Shown: positions 44,440 through 54,070, counted from the stretch's first letter. The stretch is 58,827 nt of DNA from Chloroflexota bacterium (GCA_018662365.1 JABJGH010000007.1:1-58827); one strand, 5' to 3'. Numbers and translations: made by a program. Notes: generated by a model not told the origin, from the letters alone.

Positions 44440-47268
44440 ATGAAGTATAAATTTACTATTGTTTTTATATTTTTAAGTTCAATATTATTAGGTGGGTGCA
44501 AACAATACACAGAATTCAATGGGGGGACAAGCAATAACTCGGATAATGAAATACTATCTATTACATCCAATCCGATAGTAAATGAAGAAATCAACCTTAC
44601 CCAAATTACCATTGATGGAAAAGCTGATGACTGGGTATCTTATGCTGTTATGTCGAATGATGAGGAAGGGGATTCATTAAATGGGACTATTGATCTTTCT
44701 GAAATTCGTGCATTTGTAAATAATGAATATTTGTACATTATGGTCGCATATTATCAAGATGGCCCTTTTGATCATATGATTTTTCGTATTGGAGAGGAAG
44801 ACGGGAATGGCCGGACGCTAAATATTTGGCCTGGAGAATATTCTCAATATGAAAATGCCCCTGGGGAAAATTTTGAGGAATTTAACGCTATTTCGGCTCA
44901 AGGTGATGTAATCGAGATTAAGGTCCCCCTTGTTGATCTCGGAATTGTGCCCTTTGCTATTCACAGATTGGAAACTTACTGTGGAAAAACAGCCAGTTGT
45001 GATCGAGGTGATGGGATAGATGGAGATAATATTATTGCCGTAGATGAAATTGAAGAAACTGCAGTACTTGCAGTGCAAATTGAAGCTACATCCACACCAG
45101 CTAATATTTCACCCACAAACTTTCCGCCCAACATGGAACCTACTCCAACTGAAGCACCAATATTTACCGAGATTATCATTGATGGCAATAAGAATGACTG
45201 GAATGATTACGATGTTCTCGCCACTGACCAGACAGGGGACCAGATTGAGGGAATGTTGGATCTCGCTGAGATGAGCGCATTTCTCAATAATGAATATTTT
45301 TATATTCTTATCACAACGAATAATTGGGATTATTTTGACCACATTATTTTTGGTATTGGAGGAAAAAATGGAGGGAATTATCAACTCAATGTTTGGCCAG
45401 GTCATAAATCCCAGATATCTCAAGCCGGAGAACCATTCGAAGATATACAGTCTCAAACAACACTTGGGGATGTAATCGAAGTTAAAATTGCTCTCAAAGA
45501 CCTTGGGTTTACCCCGACAGATATTTATGCCATTGAAAATTGTTGTGGTTCAGGAGATGCGAGAGGGGATTCAATGAATGGAGCAGCTATTCCTCGTCCT
45601 GAAGAAATCGAGCCCTATCAAGAACTATTAGCAAAGAATGAGGAAGGCTTATTTTATGAAGGCGATATTGAAGCGAATTTTTGGGTTGCAGGCCACCGAG
45701 AAAGGGGAACATATCTTGATCATAGCATTATGATCCAAATGGCTAATGTAGAATATGGCCCTGATGGATATATTTATGTTTGTAGTCCCGATATTTATGA
45801 AATAACTCGGGTTAGCCCTGATGGAGATTTAGTGGATTTGGAATTATGGCGCACAAATCCTAGTTTGAGAATTAATGGCCCAGGTAGTGTTAGTTTTGAT
45901 TCCAAAGGAATAATGTATATTACAAATGCCGTCTCAATCATGAGAATGAAAAATGGTATTGGAACAACATTGGAAGGTTTAGTTCGTGGACTTCTTAGCA
46001 AGGCAATCTTTGATGCAGATGACACGATGTTCTATGCTAGCCGAGACCCAGATGATGGTGGCGTGTTTATGTGGGAAGACGGTATTTCAACACGTATTGC
46101 AAGCATACCCCTTGCTGAAGATCTTGCATTTGGCCCAGATGGAAGGCTATATGTTACGGCAATGAATACTGGGGTTTTTGTTGTTGATATGGATACTAGA
46201 GAAGTTACTCCATTTTGGATACCAGAAAGAGTTTGGGATCAGGTTTGGATAGATTTTGATCTTGAGGGAGATTTATGGATAAGAAGCTCTTTTTATCTTG
46301 AGCAGTTCAGCCTAGAGGGTCAAGAAAAACCCTTCACGATTAATGTGGATGGCCAAATTATTTCAGGAGGAGACTATAACTGGCACACATCTAGCGGATT
46401 GGCCATTGATGATCAAGGGAACATTTGGGTGGCTGCTTTTCAAGGAGCGCTCTGGAAATTAACACTAAGCGATTCTGCTAAAACTGTCCCAAATTATATA
46501 TTTAGCGATGTGTATGAAAGCATGGTTGTAAACGGTATGGCCTTCGGCTTAGATGGTGAGTTATATGCTTTCGATGCAAGCACAGAAAATATGTATCGCT
46601 ATTCTTCCAATGGCGAAAAGGAACTAATACATGATTTTGGAAACGTGATAGGCCTTGGTAGGGGACCTGGGACGGTTGCGGTAGATGGTCAAGGTCAAGT
46701 TTATTTAGGATTTGTCAACAGTATATATAGATTTGATGCTGATTTAAACCCAATATTTTATGCACCAGTTAAAACCCCGAGTATGGTGATTGGAAAGGAT
46801 GAGGCCATCTATGCGATGCGAGGTGGAAATGGAACAAGCTATGACCTAGTTCGCATTACTGGGGAAAACCAGGTTGAATTTATATTAAATTCAATTGAAG
46901 GAAGACGCTTCGGAACTTACTCGATATCTATCGCTGTTTATGGTGATGAAGGATTTTTAATTCATGATTTTCAATTAAAAACAACATTTTTTGTTGATTA
47001 TGAAGGAAATGGGAGTGTCTTTAAGGAAGATTATGGTGATGATTATCTTGGCTCAATTCATGTATCACCAATAACAAATGATATCTTTATTCTCTCCAGT
47101 GGGCAAATTCAATGGGTAAGCCCAGATGGAAAGGAAACCCAAGTGTACGCAATCTGGACAGCCGGTGACCCCACAATGATGGCGATCAGCCCTGATGGAA
47201 AAAATATATATTGGGCCCCTAACGGTGGTATTGGTATTTTGCCTATCATCGATTTTTGGTGGGATTAG
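44440..47268 (+). CDS. Large lipoprotein with two CBM9/DOMON-like domains and an NHL-type beta-propeller
   Basis: A 942-residue exported lipoprotein: the signal ends in lipobox LLGGC with Cys20. Two homologous domains follow. Domain 1 (about 48-185) opens ITIDGKADDWVSY and contains LNIWPGEYSQYENAPGE; domain 2 (about 242-385) opens IIIDGNKNDWNDY and contains LNVWPGHKSQISQAGE. Both end VIEIK/VIEVK...LG, as in CBM9-like sugar- or ligand-binding sandwiches. A Pro/Thr linker separates them. Residues about 430-935 hold repeated blades of the NHL/SMP-30 kind (YGPDGYIYVCSPD, FDSKGIMYITN, FGPDGRLYVT, IDDQGNIWVA, FGLDGELYAFD). It may bind extracellular carbohydrate; no catalytic motif is seen. AT-richer than core genes. 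Shine-Dalgarno GAGGTGG. Confidence 0.78.
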   Translation: MKYKFTIVFIFLSSILLGGCKQYTEFNGGTSNNSDNEILSITSNPIVNEEINLTQITIDGKADDWVSYAVMSNDEEGDSLNGTIDLSEIRAFVNNEYLYIMVAYYQDGPFDHMIFRIGEEDGNGRTLNIWPGEYSQYENAPGENFEEFNAISAQGDVIEIKVPLVDLGIVPFAIHRLETYCGKTASCDRGDGIDGDNIIAVDEIEETAVLAVQIEATSTPANISPTNFPPNMEPTPTEAPIFTEIIIDGNKNDWNDYDVLATDQTGDQIEGMLDLAEMSAFLNNEYFYILITTNNWDYFDHIIFGIGGKNGGNYQLNVWPGHKSQISQAGEPFEDIQSQTTLGDVIEVKIALKDLGFTPTDIYAIENCCGSGDARGDSMNGAAIPRPEEIEPYQELLAKNEEGLFYEGDIEANFWVAGHRERGTYLDHSIMIQMANVEYGPDGYIYVCSPDIYEITRVSPDGDLVDLELWRTNPSLRINGPGSVSFDSKGIMYITNAVSIMRMKNGIGTTLEGLVRGLLSKAIFDADDTMFYASRDPDDGGVFMWEDGISTRIASIPLAEDLAFGPDGRLYVTAMNTGVFVVDMDTREVTPFWIPERVWDQVWIDFDLEGDLWIRSSFYLEQFSLEGQEKPFTINVDGQIISGGDYNWHTSSGLAIDDQGNIWVAAFQGALWKLTLSDSAKTVPNYIFSDVYESMVVNGMAFGLDGELYAFDASTENMYRYSSNGEKELIHDFGNVIGLGRGPGTVAVDGQGQVYLGFVNSIYRFDADLNPIFYAPVKTPSMVIGKDEAIYAMRGGNGTSYDLVRITGENQVEFILNSIEGRRFGTYSISIAVYGDEGFLIHDFQLKTTFFVDYEGNGSVFKEDYGDDYLGSIHVSPITNDIFILSSGQIQWVSPDGKETQVYAIWTAGDPTMMAISPDGKNIYWAPNGGIGILPIIDFWWD

Positions 47269-47288
47269 TGATGACTATACAAGATTGT

Positions 47289-48299
47289 TTACTCGTACCT
47301 CTTCTTAATATTCGGCACCAAATATTCCTCGAAACAACGCTCTAAACCATAATCTGCGGACCAACCCCAGTCTTCCTGGGCAGCTGTATCATCACAGCCA
47401 ATAGGCCAGCTATCAATAATCTTTTGACGTTGAGGGTGAATTTGATAGCCAATTTTTGCTTCGGGGAAATATTTGAGTACCTCTTCCCGGAATTCGCTGG
47501 CTAAGAGGCTAAATGCAGAAATATTATAGACTCGTTTTTTGATTTTTTCGTCGGGGGCTTCGGCCAACAAAGTCAAGGATTTGACTGCATCAGGCATCGC
47601 CATAAACGGGATCGCGGAATCTTCACGTACGAAACAGTTATAGGTCTCCCCTTTCGCGGCAGCATGAAGCATTTCAGGGCCGTAATCAGTGGTGCCACCG
47701 CTGGGCAGAGTGAAGGCGCTGATTAGGCCAGGGAAGCGGATCGCCCGGAAATCTAGGGTCACAGGGCGGATTTCCGCCAATTGCTTGAAATGATCACTAA
47801 AATAGATCCCTAACATCTCACAATATAGTTTGTTTGCGCCATACATGGTGGTTGGGTAATTCCATTCCCATTCTTTTACATTAGGAAATTGAGTTTTTGT
47901 TTCAAGATCAGGCATGCCGTAGGCAGCGATGGAACTGGGGAAGATGAATTTTACTGGCTTGCCGCGGAATTCGGTTTGGCTGGCGGCCATTTCCAAAAGC
48001 ATGAGGGTACCCTCTACATTTACGTTATGTGCGGCAACTGGGTTGAACTCCGCACTGGTGGATAGTAATGCTGCAAGATGATAAATAATATCAATTTCAT
48101 ATTCTGAGATCAGGCGATCAAAAAGAGATTTATCGGTGACACTCCCTTTTACATGAATGACTTTATCGACAATTTCGGGAGAGGCATCTTGCAGGTCGAG
48201 GGTTACGACCGGAAGGTCGCTATTTTCTATTAGATAATCTACAAGGGCATGTCCAATTTCACCACAAGCGCCTGTAATCAGAATTACTTTTTTACGCAT
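47289..48299 (-). CDS. NAD-dependent SDR, L-threonine 3-dehydrogenase-like epimerase/dehydratase
   Basis: An extended short-chain dehydrogenase of 336 residues. The Rossmann motif TGACGEIGHAL lies near residue 9, YHLAALLS near 74, SSIAAYG near 123, the catalytic YGANK (Tyr-x3-Lys) near 150, RFPGLIS near 185, and GGTTDYGPEML near 200. The combination HLAALLS, GGTTDY and the C-terminal KIIDSWPIGCDDTAAQEDWGW matches the SDR-type L-threonine dehydrogenases, which make 2-amino-3-ketobutyrate; nucleotide-sugar epimerase activity is a less likely alternative. It lies downstream of fhs, but a terminator stands between, so it probably has its own promoter. Confidence 0.82.
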   Translation of the reverse strand: MRKKVILITGACGEIGHALVDYLIENSDLPVVTLDLQDASPEIVDKVIHVKGSVTDKSLFDRLISEYEIDIIYHLAALLSTSAEFNPVAAHNVNVEGTLMLLEMAASQTEFRGKPVKFIFPSSIAAYGMPDLETKTQFPNVKEWEWNYPTTMYGANKLYCEMLGIYFSDHFKQLAEIRPVTLDFRAIRFPGLISAFTLPSGGTTDYGPEMLHAAAKGETYNCFVREDSAIPFMAMPDAVKSLTLLAEAPDEKIKKRVYNISAFSLLASEFREEVLKYFPEAKIGYQIHPQRQKIIDSWPIGCDDTAAQEDWGWSADYGLERCFEEYLVPNIKKRYE

Positions 48300-48363
48300 T
48301 AACTATCTCCATAATCGAATTAAAAATCAACTTTTATTGACCCAAGAATAACGGAATTCGCCT

Positions 48364-48400
48364 AAAAAACAAGTAGAGGCCCAGCAAGCTGAGCCTCTAC
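48364..48400 (-). terminator. Intrinsic terminator of fhs
   Basis: On the minus strand GTAGAGGCTCAGC/GCTGGGCCTCTAC (13 bp with one T-G pair, loop TT; 48373-48400) is followed by TTGTTTTTT. Confidence 0.9.
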
Positions 48401-48436
48401 ATTTATTCTAATCGGTCAAATGGATTCCTCTAAAAC

Positions 48437-50347
48437 TTAGAACAAGCCAATAATTTTGCCTGTTTCAAGATCAAGGTCCACATCATAATATGCCGGTCTG
48501 GTGGGCAGCCCTGGCATGGTGCTCATCTTTCCGAGAAGCGGATATAGGAATCCCGCGCCTACCGAAGCACGAATGTCTCGAATGGGGACGGTGAATCCTG
48601 TTGGAGCACCTTTTAATTTCGGATCATGGCTGATGCTCAAATGGGTTTTGGCCATACACATGGGGAGTTTATCAAAGCCCAATTTTTCATATAGCGCAAT
48701 CTTTTCTTCAGCTTCCTCACTATATTCCACACCATCGGCACTATAAATTGTTTTACAGATGATTTCGATCTTTTCTTTGATCGTGGTGGTTTCTAAATCG
48801 TAAAGGAATTTGAAATCACTTGGTTTTTCACATGCTGCAACGACGGCTTCGGCCAATGCTGTAGCGCCTGCGCCACCTTCCATCCAATGACGGGAAACAA
48901 CTGCATCTTCTGCACCTGCTTCGATGGCCATCTTGGTGACCAAATCTACTTCGGCCTTGGTGTCATCTTTGAAGGAGTTTACTGCGACTACTACGGAGAT
49001 GCCAAATGCTTTAGCATTTTTGATATGGGCTTCAAGATTGACCATGCCTGCTTCAAGCAATTCGAGGTTTTCTTCAATGTATTCTGGGGCTAAGGGTCTG
49101 CCAGCAGAAACTTTGGGGCCGCCACCATGCATCTTAAGTGCTCGGACGGTTGCAACCATCACAACACAGTGGGGAATCAATCCAGAATAACGGCATTTGA
49201 TATTGAAGAATTTTTCCATACCAATATCGGCACCAAATCCAGATTCGGTTACAACGTAATCTGCTAATTTAAGAGCGATCTTGTCAGCGATGATCGAGCT
49301 ATTTCCATGCGCAATATTTGCAAATGGACCCGCATGTACAAAGGCAGGAGTGCCTTCTAGGGTTTGCATCAGAGTGGGTTTGATGGCATCTTTCATCAAC
49401 ACAGTCATCGCACCGGCAACACCAATGTCTTCACAGGTAATCGCTTCCCCAGCGTGATTTGTACCAATAACAACTCGACTAAAGCGTTCGCGCATATCTG
49501 CTAGACTAGAGGTTAAGGCCAAGATCGCCATGATCTCACTTGCTACAGTTATGTCGTATCCAGTTTCGCGAGTGAACCCTTTTTCTTTCGGGCCGGTTCC
49601 AATTGTAATTCCTCGGAGCATGCGGTCATTAATATCTACAACTCGACGCCAGGTAACGCTATCAGGATCAATGTCGAGGCGAGCAAATCGAGAAATCTCT
49701 TCATCGGTCAGGTCATCTGGATTGGTCTTGTCAATTCCTAATTTCTTTAACCTTCTTAACATTGAAGGTGAGAATGAACGTTCTCCAGGTTTACCGGGGC
49801 ATAAGCGTTTGAATAAGCCTGCGTCAGATTGTTGGGATTCGTGGAACATTCTGGTATCAATTGCCGCAGCGACAAGGTTGTTTGAAGCAGTGATGGCATG
49901 GATGTCACCAGTTAGATGTAAATTGAAATCTTCCATGGGGATGACTTGGCTATATCCACCACCAGCTGCCCCACCCTTAATTCCAAAGGTTGGTCCTTGG
50001 CTGGGTTGGCGGATGCATGTGAATACGCTCTTACCAAGATGGGCGCCTAGTGCTTGGCTCAGGCCAACCATGGTGGTACTTTTCCCTTCACCTAAAGGGG
50101 TTGGGGTTATGGCGGTGACATCAATATACTTTCCATCAGGAATATCTTTTAGCCGATCTAAAACATCTAGTTTTACCTTAGCTTTATTGTCACCATGAAG
50201 TTCTACCTCATCCATGTTCAAACCAATCTCATCAATAAGATCGGTGATCTTTTTACCGGTCGCAGCTTGGGCGATCTCGATATCAGAAGGTACAGGGTTT
50301 AACGTTTTAAGGGGTAAAGGCTTTACGGGTTGTTTAACAGCAGACAT
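48437..50347 (-). CDS. fhs: Formate-tetrahydrofolate ligase
   Basis: Activates formate to 10-formyl-THF with ATP; 636 residues, somewhat longer than the usual 555-560 because of an N-terminal extension and inserts near residues 185-240. Seen are the P-loop [19 protein letters not shown] (near 84), [36 protein letters not shown] (near 115) and the later [19 protein letters not shown]. It may supply one-carbon units from formate; no other Wood-Ljungdahl gene is in the window. The start at 50347 is chosen over an in-frame TTG at 50353 because AGGAGG lies seven bases upstream. Confidence 0.95.
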   Translation of the reverse strand: MSAVKQPVKPLPLKTLNPVPSDIEIAQAATGKKITDLIDEIGLNMDEVELHGDNKAKVKLDVLDRLKDIPDGKYIDVTAITPTPLGEGKSTTMVGLSQALGAHLGKSVFTCIRQPSQGPTFGIKGGAAGGGYSQVIPMEDFNLHLTGDIHAITASNNLVAAAIDTRMFHESQQSDAGLFKRLCPGKPGERSFSPSMLRRLKKLGIDKTNPDDLTDEEISRFARLDIDPDSVTWRRVVDINDRMLRGITIGTGPKEKGFTRETGYDITVASEIMAILALTSSLADMRERFSRVVIGTNHAGEAITCEDIGVAGAMTVLMKDAIKPTLMQTLEGTPAFVHAGPFANIAHGNSSIIADKIALKLADYVVTESGFGADIGMEKFFNIKCRYSGLIPHCVVMVATVRALKMHGGGPKVSAGRPLAPEYIEENLELLEAGMVNLEAHIKNAKAFGISVVVAVNSFKDDTKAEVDLVTKMAIEAGAEDAVVSRHWMEGGAGATALAEAVVAACEKPSDFKFLYDLETTTIKEKIEIICKTIYSADGVEYSEEAEEKIALYEKLGFDKLPMCMAKTHLSISHDPKLKGAPTGFTVPIRDIRASVGAGFLYPLLGKMSTMPGLPTRPAYYDVDLDLETGKIIGLF

Positions 50348-50512
50348 GCACAATCCTCCTAAATCATTGGAATATTCTCTGGCTCCAATTTTTTAAATTA
50401 TATGATTTTATCAATTTTATTATCACTTTTAGTTGAAAAAATAGCAAGGGACGGTTGTCAGGGACATAAATACCCTTACTATTTTTAATTGATATCCTGG
50501 TTTCCCCAATGC

Positions 50513-50541
50513 TTGACACAGAACGAATGTTCGTGTATATT
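50513..50541 (+). promoter_or_regulatory. lexA promoter with SOS box
   Basis: A perfect -35 TTGACA (50513-50518) and TATATT (50536-50541) are 17 bases apart. Between them GAAC-GAAT-GTTC (50521-50532) is an exact GAAC-n4-GTTC SOS operator of the Gram-positive type. LexA bound here would block its own promoter, the classical autoregulation. Confidence 0.87.
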
Positions 50542-50595
50542 TATAGCACAAATGAGCAATGATTTTTCAATAAATTCATTTGTTAGGAGTTTATT

Positions 50596-51297
50596 ATGGC
50601 AAGAAGAAGAGAAGGTCTCAGCGATAGACATAAAAAAATTCTTGAGGTATTAGGACATTTTCAAGAGACTGTAGGCTACCCCCCCTCAATTCGTGAGATC
50701 GGGAAGGAAGCTGACATTTCTTCTACCTCAGTAGTCAACTATTACCTAGATCAACTTGAGGAAATGGGCTATATCGAGAGAGATCGCAAAGTATCAAGAG
50801 GGATGCGATTGATTAAAACTGCCACGGGTGAAATGCTCTCTGGTGTAAAAGCTGCAATTGATGATGTGATGCGCATCCCCCTAGCTGGTCGAATTGGTGC
50901 TGGTGAAGTTTTCCAACCCCCACCCTCTGGATTTTCGGTCTTTGACCCAGATGAAAGCGTAGAGGTTGCCCGCAGCCTTTTGAATACTCGCGATCAACAA
51001 GAACCTTTGTTTGCTCTTGAGGTCGAGGGTAATTCAATGATCGATGCGATGGTCAACAGTGGCGATATTGTTGTGATGAAACAAGCTCAAGAAGCTGTAA
51101 ATGGCGAAATGGTTGCTGTAAGACTAGCAGATGATGATATGACAACTTTGAAATATTTCTATAAAGAAAATGGCAAGGTTCGTCTTCAACCAGCAAACCC
51201 GACGATCGACCCAATTATCGTGGACGATCCCTCCCAAGTGGAAGTTCAGGGAAAGGTTGTTTTGGTCATTCGCCAAATAGACGCATCACCCATTTAG
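50596..51297 (+). CDS. lexA: SOS repressor LexA
   Basis: A transcriptional repressor of 233 residues that self-cleaves upon RecA filament contact. The N-terminal winged HTH (LSDRHKKILEVLGHF, PPSIREIGKEADISSTSVVNYYLDQLEEMGYI) occupies residues 8-60. The cleavage site is Ala102-Gly103 in RIGAGEV, with catalytic Ser147 in EGNSMID and Lys186 in TLKYFYK. It is about 25 residues longer than E. coli LexA, mainly through an insert after the cleavage site (about 108-137). The start has AGGAG eight bases upstream, and the promoter holds an SOS box. Confidence 0.96.
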   Translation: MARRREGLSDRHKKILEVLGHFQETVGYPPSIREIGKEADISSTSVVNYYLDQLEEMGYIERDRKVSRGMRLIKTATGEMLSGVKAAIDDVMRIPLAGRIGAGEVFQPPPSGFSVFDPDESVEVARSLLNTRDQQEPLFALEVEGNSMIDAMVNSGDIVVMKQAQEAVNGEMVAVRLADDDMTTLKYFYKENGKVRLQPANPTIDPIIVDDPSQVEVQGKVVLVIRQIDASPI

Positions 51298-51318
51298 AAA
51301 TAAAGTTTATTATTGATA

Positions 51319-51350
51319 AGAGTTTCTAAACAATAGAAACTCTTTTTTTA
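51319..51350 (+). terminator. Intrinsic terminator of lexA
   Basis: AGAGTTTCTA/TAGAAACTCT with loop AACAA (51319-51343), followed by seven T. Confidence 0.92.
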
Positions 51351-51356
51351 TTTAAA

Positions 51357-51386
51357 TTGCCTAGCTTTTTTACACTCTGGTAAAAT
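51357..51386 (+). promoter_or_regulatory. Leaderless-type extended -10 promoter of the phosphoglycosyl transferase
   Basis: TTGCCT (51357-51362), 18 bases, then TGG-TAAAAT (51378-51386), which ends six bases before the ATG at 51393. A start site at the normal distance would be the ATG itself. Confidence 0.6.
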
Positions 51387-51392
51387 CTTTTT

Positions 51393-52034
51393 ATGACTGC
51401 AAGACTCTTCCCCCCTGGTGTGCCAATTAGCAAAAGACTTTTTGATCTACTACTTACAATCCCGGGTCTATTGTTGGCTTCACCCTTGCTACTAATCCTT
51501 GTGGTACTGATTCGAATTTTGCACGGTAAGCCGATCGTCTTTACCCAGGTTAGGCCGGGCTACAAAACTGAGCCATTCACGATGTATAAGTTTCGCTCAA
51601 TGACAGATGAAAAAGATGAGCATGGTGAACTCCTTCCAGACAAAGACAGAGTGACCAAATTTGGGAAGTTTTTACGTTCTTCAAGTTTAGACGAACTCCC
51701 AGAACTTTATAATGTGCTGAGGGGTGAAATGAGTTTGGTGGGACCAAGACCACTGCTGATGCGCTATTTAGGCAGATATTCTGCAGAGCAAAACCGTCGG
51801 CATGACGTATTACCCGGGATTACTGGGTGGGCACAGATCAATGGCAGAAATAATGTCTCCTGGGATATCAAGTTCAAATTGGATGTTTGGTATGTAGATC
51901 ACCAATCTATATGGTTGGACATAAAAGTTTTGTTCAAAACCTTTGCTAAAGTTTTTACCAAAGAAGGAATTAATCAATCTGAAACAGTGACAATGTATGA
52001 ATTTATGGGGTCGGAAGGTGACGAGATTTCGTAA
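51393..52034 (+). CDS. Polyprenyl-phosphate phosphoglycosyl transferase (bacterial sugar transferase)
   Basis: A monotopic phosphoglycosyl transferase of 213 residues that moves a sugar-1-phosphate from a UDP-sugar to undecaprenyl phosphate, starting glycan assembly. A re-entrant membrane helix lies at about 14-42 (KRLFDLLLTIPGLLLASPLLL), followed by TMYKFRSM, LRSSSLDELPELYNVLRGEMSLVGPRPLL (residues about 93-121; Asp-Glu catalytic dyad in LDELPEL) and LPGITGWAQINGRN. It is the short catalytic-domain-only form (PglC/WbaP C-terminus). No glycosyltransferase cluster accompanies it here. No Shine-Dalgarno. Confidence 0.92.
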   Translation: MTARLFPPGVPISKRLFDLLLTIPGLLLASPLLLILVVLIRILHGKPIVFTQVRPGYKTEPFTMYKFRSMTDEKDEHGELLPDKDRVTKFGKFLRSSSLDELPELYNVLRGEMSLVGPRPLLMRYLGRYSAEQNRRHDVLPGITGWAQINGRNNVSWDIKFKLDVWYVDHQSIWLDIKVLFKTFAKVFTKEGINQSETVTMYEFMGSEGDEIS

Positions 52035-52103
52035 AACGTTTCACCAATTCGCTCATAGAAAGACTTATAATTGTTTTTCATTAGGTACGTAAGGAAATAC
52101 TCC

Positions 52104-52853
52104 ATGAAATATGATAAAAAATCGATCCTTGAACATTGGGATGATGATAATGTTGAATCCATGCAAGATAAATATGTGGTTGAGTCCGAAATTGCATTGA
52201 TCGCTAGCCATATAGGCGTAAACGCCAAGATATTGGATGCCGGATGTGGAGAAGGTGAAGGCACTAGTGTATATGCAAAGAAAGATGGGGCAGTGGTACA
52301 TGCAGTAGATTTTTCTGAAACTCGCCTCAAGAAAGCCAAAGAACGACTAAAAGATTATGACAATATTCAATATCAACAAGTAGATTTTCTTGAAGATTAT
52401 AAGCTTGATAATGATTATGATCTGATCATCTCTCAACGGATGTTGATCAATTTAGGCGAATGGGATTTACAAAAGAAAGTATTAGTTGACTTTACCAATA
52501 TGCTTAAACCTGGCGGAAAATTACTCACCCTAGAGGGGAACCAGGAAGGGGTAGATGAACTCAATCAATTCCGAGAAGCATATGGATTAAAGCCTATCCC
52601 GGTCCGCTGGCATAACCGATTCCTTAAGAATGAAGAATATATAAGTTTTATGAAGGAAAATGGCATGAAATTAGTGGACGAAGGTGGGTTAGGTACCTAT
52701 TTCTTCCTCACCAGGGGTGTAAGAGGGATATACGAAGAGAATCCTACGTGGCAAAGTGATTTTAATAAAATCGCAAACCAAAAAGAAATGGCTGATCTTC
52801 TTGGTTTTGGGCATAAATTCTCCAGGGTTAAGCTTTGGGTGTTTCAAAAATAA
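52104..52853 (+). CDS. Class I SAM-dependent methyltransferase
   Basis: A 249-residue methyltransferase. SAM motif I is ILDAGCGEGEG near residue 46, motif II HAVDFS near 72, and motif III MLKPGGKLLTLEGN near 143. The C-terminal half has EEYISFMKENGMKLVDEGG and a terminal FGHKFSRVKLWVFQK typical of small-molecule or sugar methyltransferases. The substrate is unknown; proximity to the phosphoglycosyl transferase suggests, but does not show, glycan methylation. Start 52104 is preferred to 52071 because AAGGA lies eight bases upstream. Confidence 0.83.
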   Translation: MKYDKKSILEHWDDDNVESMQDKYVVESEIALIASHIGVNAKILDAGCGEGEGTSVYAKKDGAVVHAVDFSETRLKKAKERLKDYDNIQYQQVDFLEDYKLDNDYDLIISQRMLINLGEWDLQKKVLVDFTNMLKPGGKLLTLEGNQEGVDELNQFREAYGLKPIPVRWHNRFLKNEEYISFMKENGMKLVDEGGLGTYFFLTRGVRGIYEENPTWQSDFNKIANQKEMADLLGFGHKFSRVKLWVFQK

Positions 52854-52908
52854 TTTATTCCCTCCTATAATCACTATTAGTTAAGAATTTAAAATCATGT
52901 TTTTTTTC

Positions 52909-52936
52909 ACGCGCGGCCACGGTTGCGCGTTTTTTC
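52909..52936 (+). terminator. Intrinsic terminator after the methyltransferase
   Basis: ACGCGC (52909-52914) pairs with GCGCGT (52925-52930), loop GGCCACGGTT, followed by TTTTTT. Confidence 0.78.
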
Positions 52937-52957
52937 TTTTAAGGCTACAGTCAAAGC

Positions 52958-53178
52958 ATGTCAATCAATCCATTTGCTGGTTTTTGGGAAACAATTATTT
53001 CGCGAGATGATGACAGAATTAAAAATGCTTTTAACGACTGTCGGTGGAGGAAAAACCAGCGGTCATGGAACATTTGAAAAAAATATCTACCGAAAATGAT
53101 TGGCATGCCAGTCAGATCCAATCTGCATTGATCGCGTTAAAGGCTTTAGATTTTGAAGGAAATTCAAGCAATGACTAA
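52958..53178 (+). pseudogene. Small helical protein gene broken by a -1 base frameshift
   Basis: ATG 52958 opens a 39-codon frame (MSINPFAGFWETIISRDDD..., ending TGA at 53075-53077). In the next frame LSVEEKPAVMEHLKKIS...DFEGNSSND runs from about 53038 to TAA 53176-53178, overlapping the start of the DNA methyltransferase. Adding one base near 53036-53040 joins both into one 73-residue acidic helical protein, which reads as a coherent whole. It is either a pseudogene, a sequencing/assembly error, or, less likely, a frameshift product: the -1 frame has a TAA at 53032-53034, so slippage must occur after it, and no slippery heptamer is there. Confidence 0.6.
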
Positions 53179-54058
53179 AACAAAAACTCGGACCAGCAGC
53201 TTTGGCAGTAATGGTAGGATTAACCATGATGCGCGTGATTTTTATAATGGTCGTATTTACCAAGGTCTGCCCAAAGAAAAAAAGGTGGAGTACGTTGAAA
53301 CACCACTTCCAGCTGAGCAGCTTGACCAGGTACATATAAAATCGAGCGAAAAAATGGATGAGCTACCAGACAACAGCATCCATTTGATGGTGACCTCCCC
53401 TCCATATAATGTTGGCAAAGAGTATGACCAAGATCTTTCTTTGGTGGAGTTTCGAACCTTACTCAACAAGGTTTGGCAAGAGGTTTATCGTGTTTTAGTT
53501 CCTGGCGGAAGAGCCTGCATCAATATTGCAAATTTAGGCCGGAAGCCCTATATCCCCTTACATAGCTATATCATCGAGGACATGCAATCGATCGGATTTT
53601 TGATGCGAGGGGAGATCATTTGGGATAAGGGATCCAGCGCGAGTGCTTCGACTGCATGGGGAAGTTGGATGGCAGCCAGCAACCCTACTTTGCGGGACGT
53701 ACATGAATATATATTAGTATTCTCAAAGGACACCTACCGAAGGGTTCCGCCCGAGGAACGAAAAAACACGATTGATAAGGAACAATTTTTAGAAAATACC
53801 AAGTCGGTTTGGACCTTCCCGTCGGTTTCGGCAAAAAAAATTGGGCACCCCGCTCCATTTCCTGAGGAATTACCTAAACGATTAATTCAACTGTATACCT
53901 ATGCAGAAGAGATCATTTTAGATCCATTTATGGGGAGCGGCCAAACTGCAATTGCCGCGCTGAACAATGATCGTCAATATATCGGATATGAATTGAATCC
54001 CGATTATGCGGAATTAACTCAGCAAAGAATCAATAAACTGTCAGAAGAAAAAGGGTAG
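53171..54058 (+). CDS. Orphan DNA methyltransferase, beta class (N4-cytosine or N6-adenine)
   Basis: A 295-residue DNA methyltransferase. The catalytic motif IV TSPPYN lies near residue 73 and precedes the SAM-binding motif I DPFMGSGQT near 257, the beta-class order; TSPPY is typical of N4-cytosine and some N6-adenine enzymes. NALGRKPY-type and WDKGSSAS segments lie between. No restriction endonuclease is adjacent, so it is an orphan or regulatory enzyme, or its partner was lost; the broken small gene just upstream overlaps its start. ATG 53171 is chosen over TTG 53153 because AAGGA lies upstream at suitable distance. Confidence 0.9.
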   Translation: MTKTKTRTSSFGSNGRINHDARDFYNGRIYQGLPKEKKVEYVETPLPAEQLDQVHIKSSEKMDELPDNSIHLMVTSPPYNVGKEYDQDLSLVEFRTLLNKVWQEVYRVLVPGGRACINIANLGRKPYIPLHSYIIEDMQSIGFLMRGEIIWDKGSSASASTAWGSWMAASNPTLRDVHEYILVFSKDTYRRVPPEERKNTIDKEQFLENTKSVWTFPSVSAKKIGHPAPFPEELPKRLIQLYTYAEEIILDPFMGSGQTAIAALNNDRQYIGYELNPDYAELTQQRINKLSEEKG

Positions 54059-54070
54059 TTATTGATAATT

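Noticed and set aside
52958..53077. Programmed -1 frameshift at GCT-TTT-AAC
   Set aside because: The -1 frame meets TAA at 53032-53034 at that very place, and T-TTT-AAC is not an X-XXY-YYZ heptamer. A one-base loss nearer 53038 fits better.
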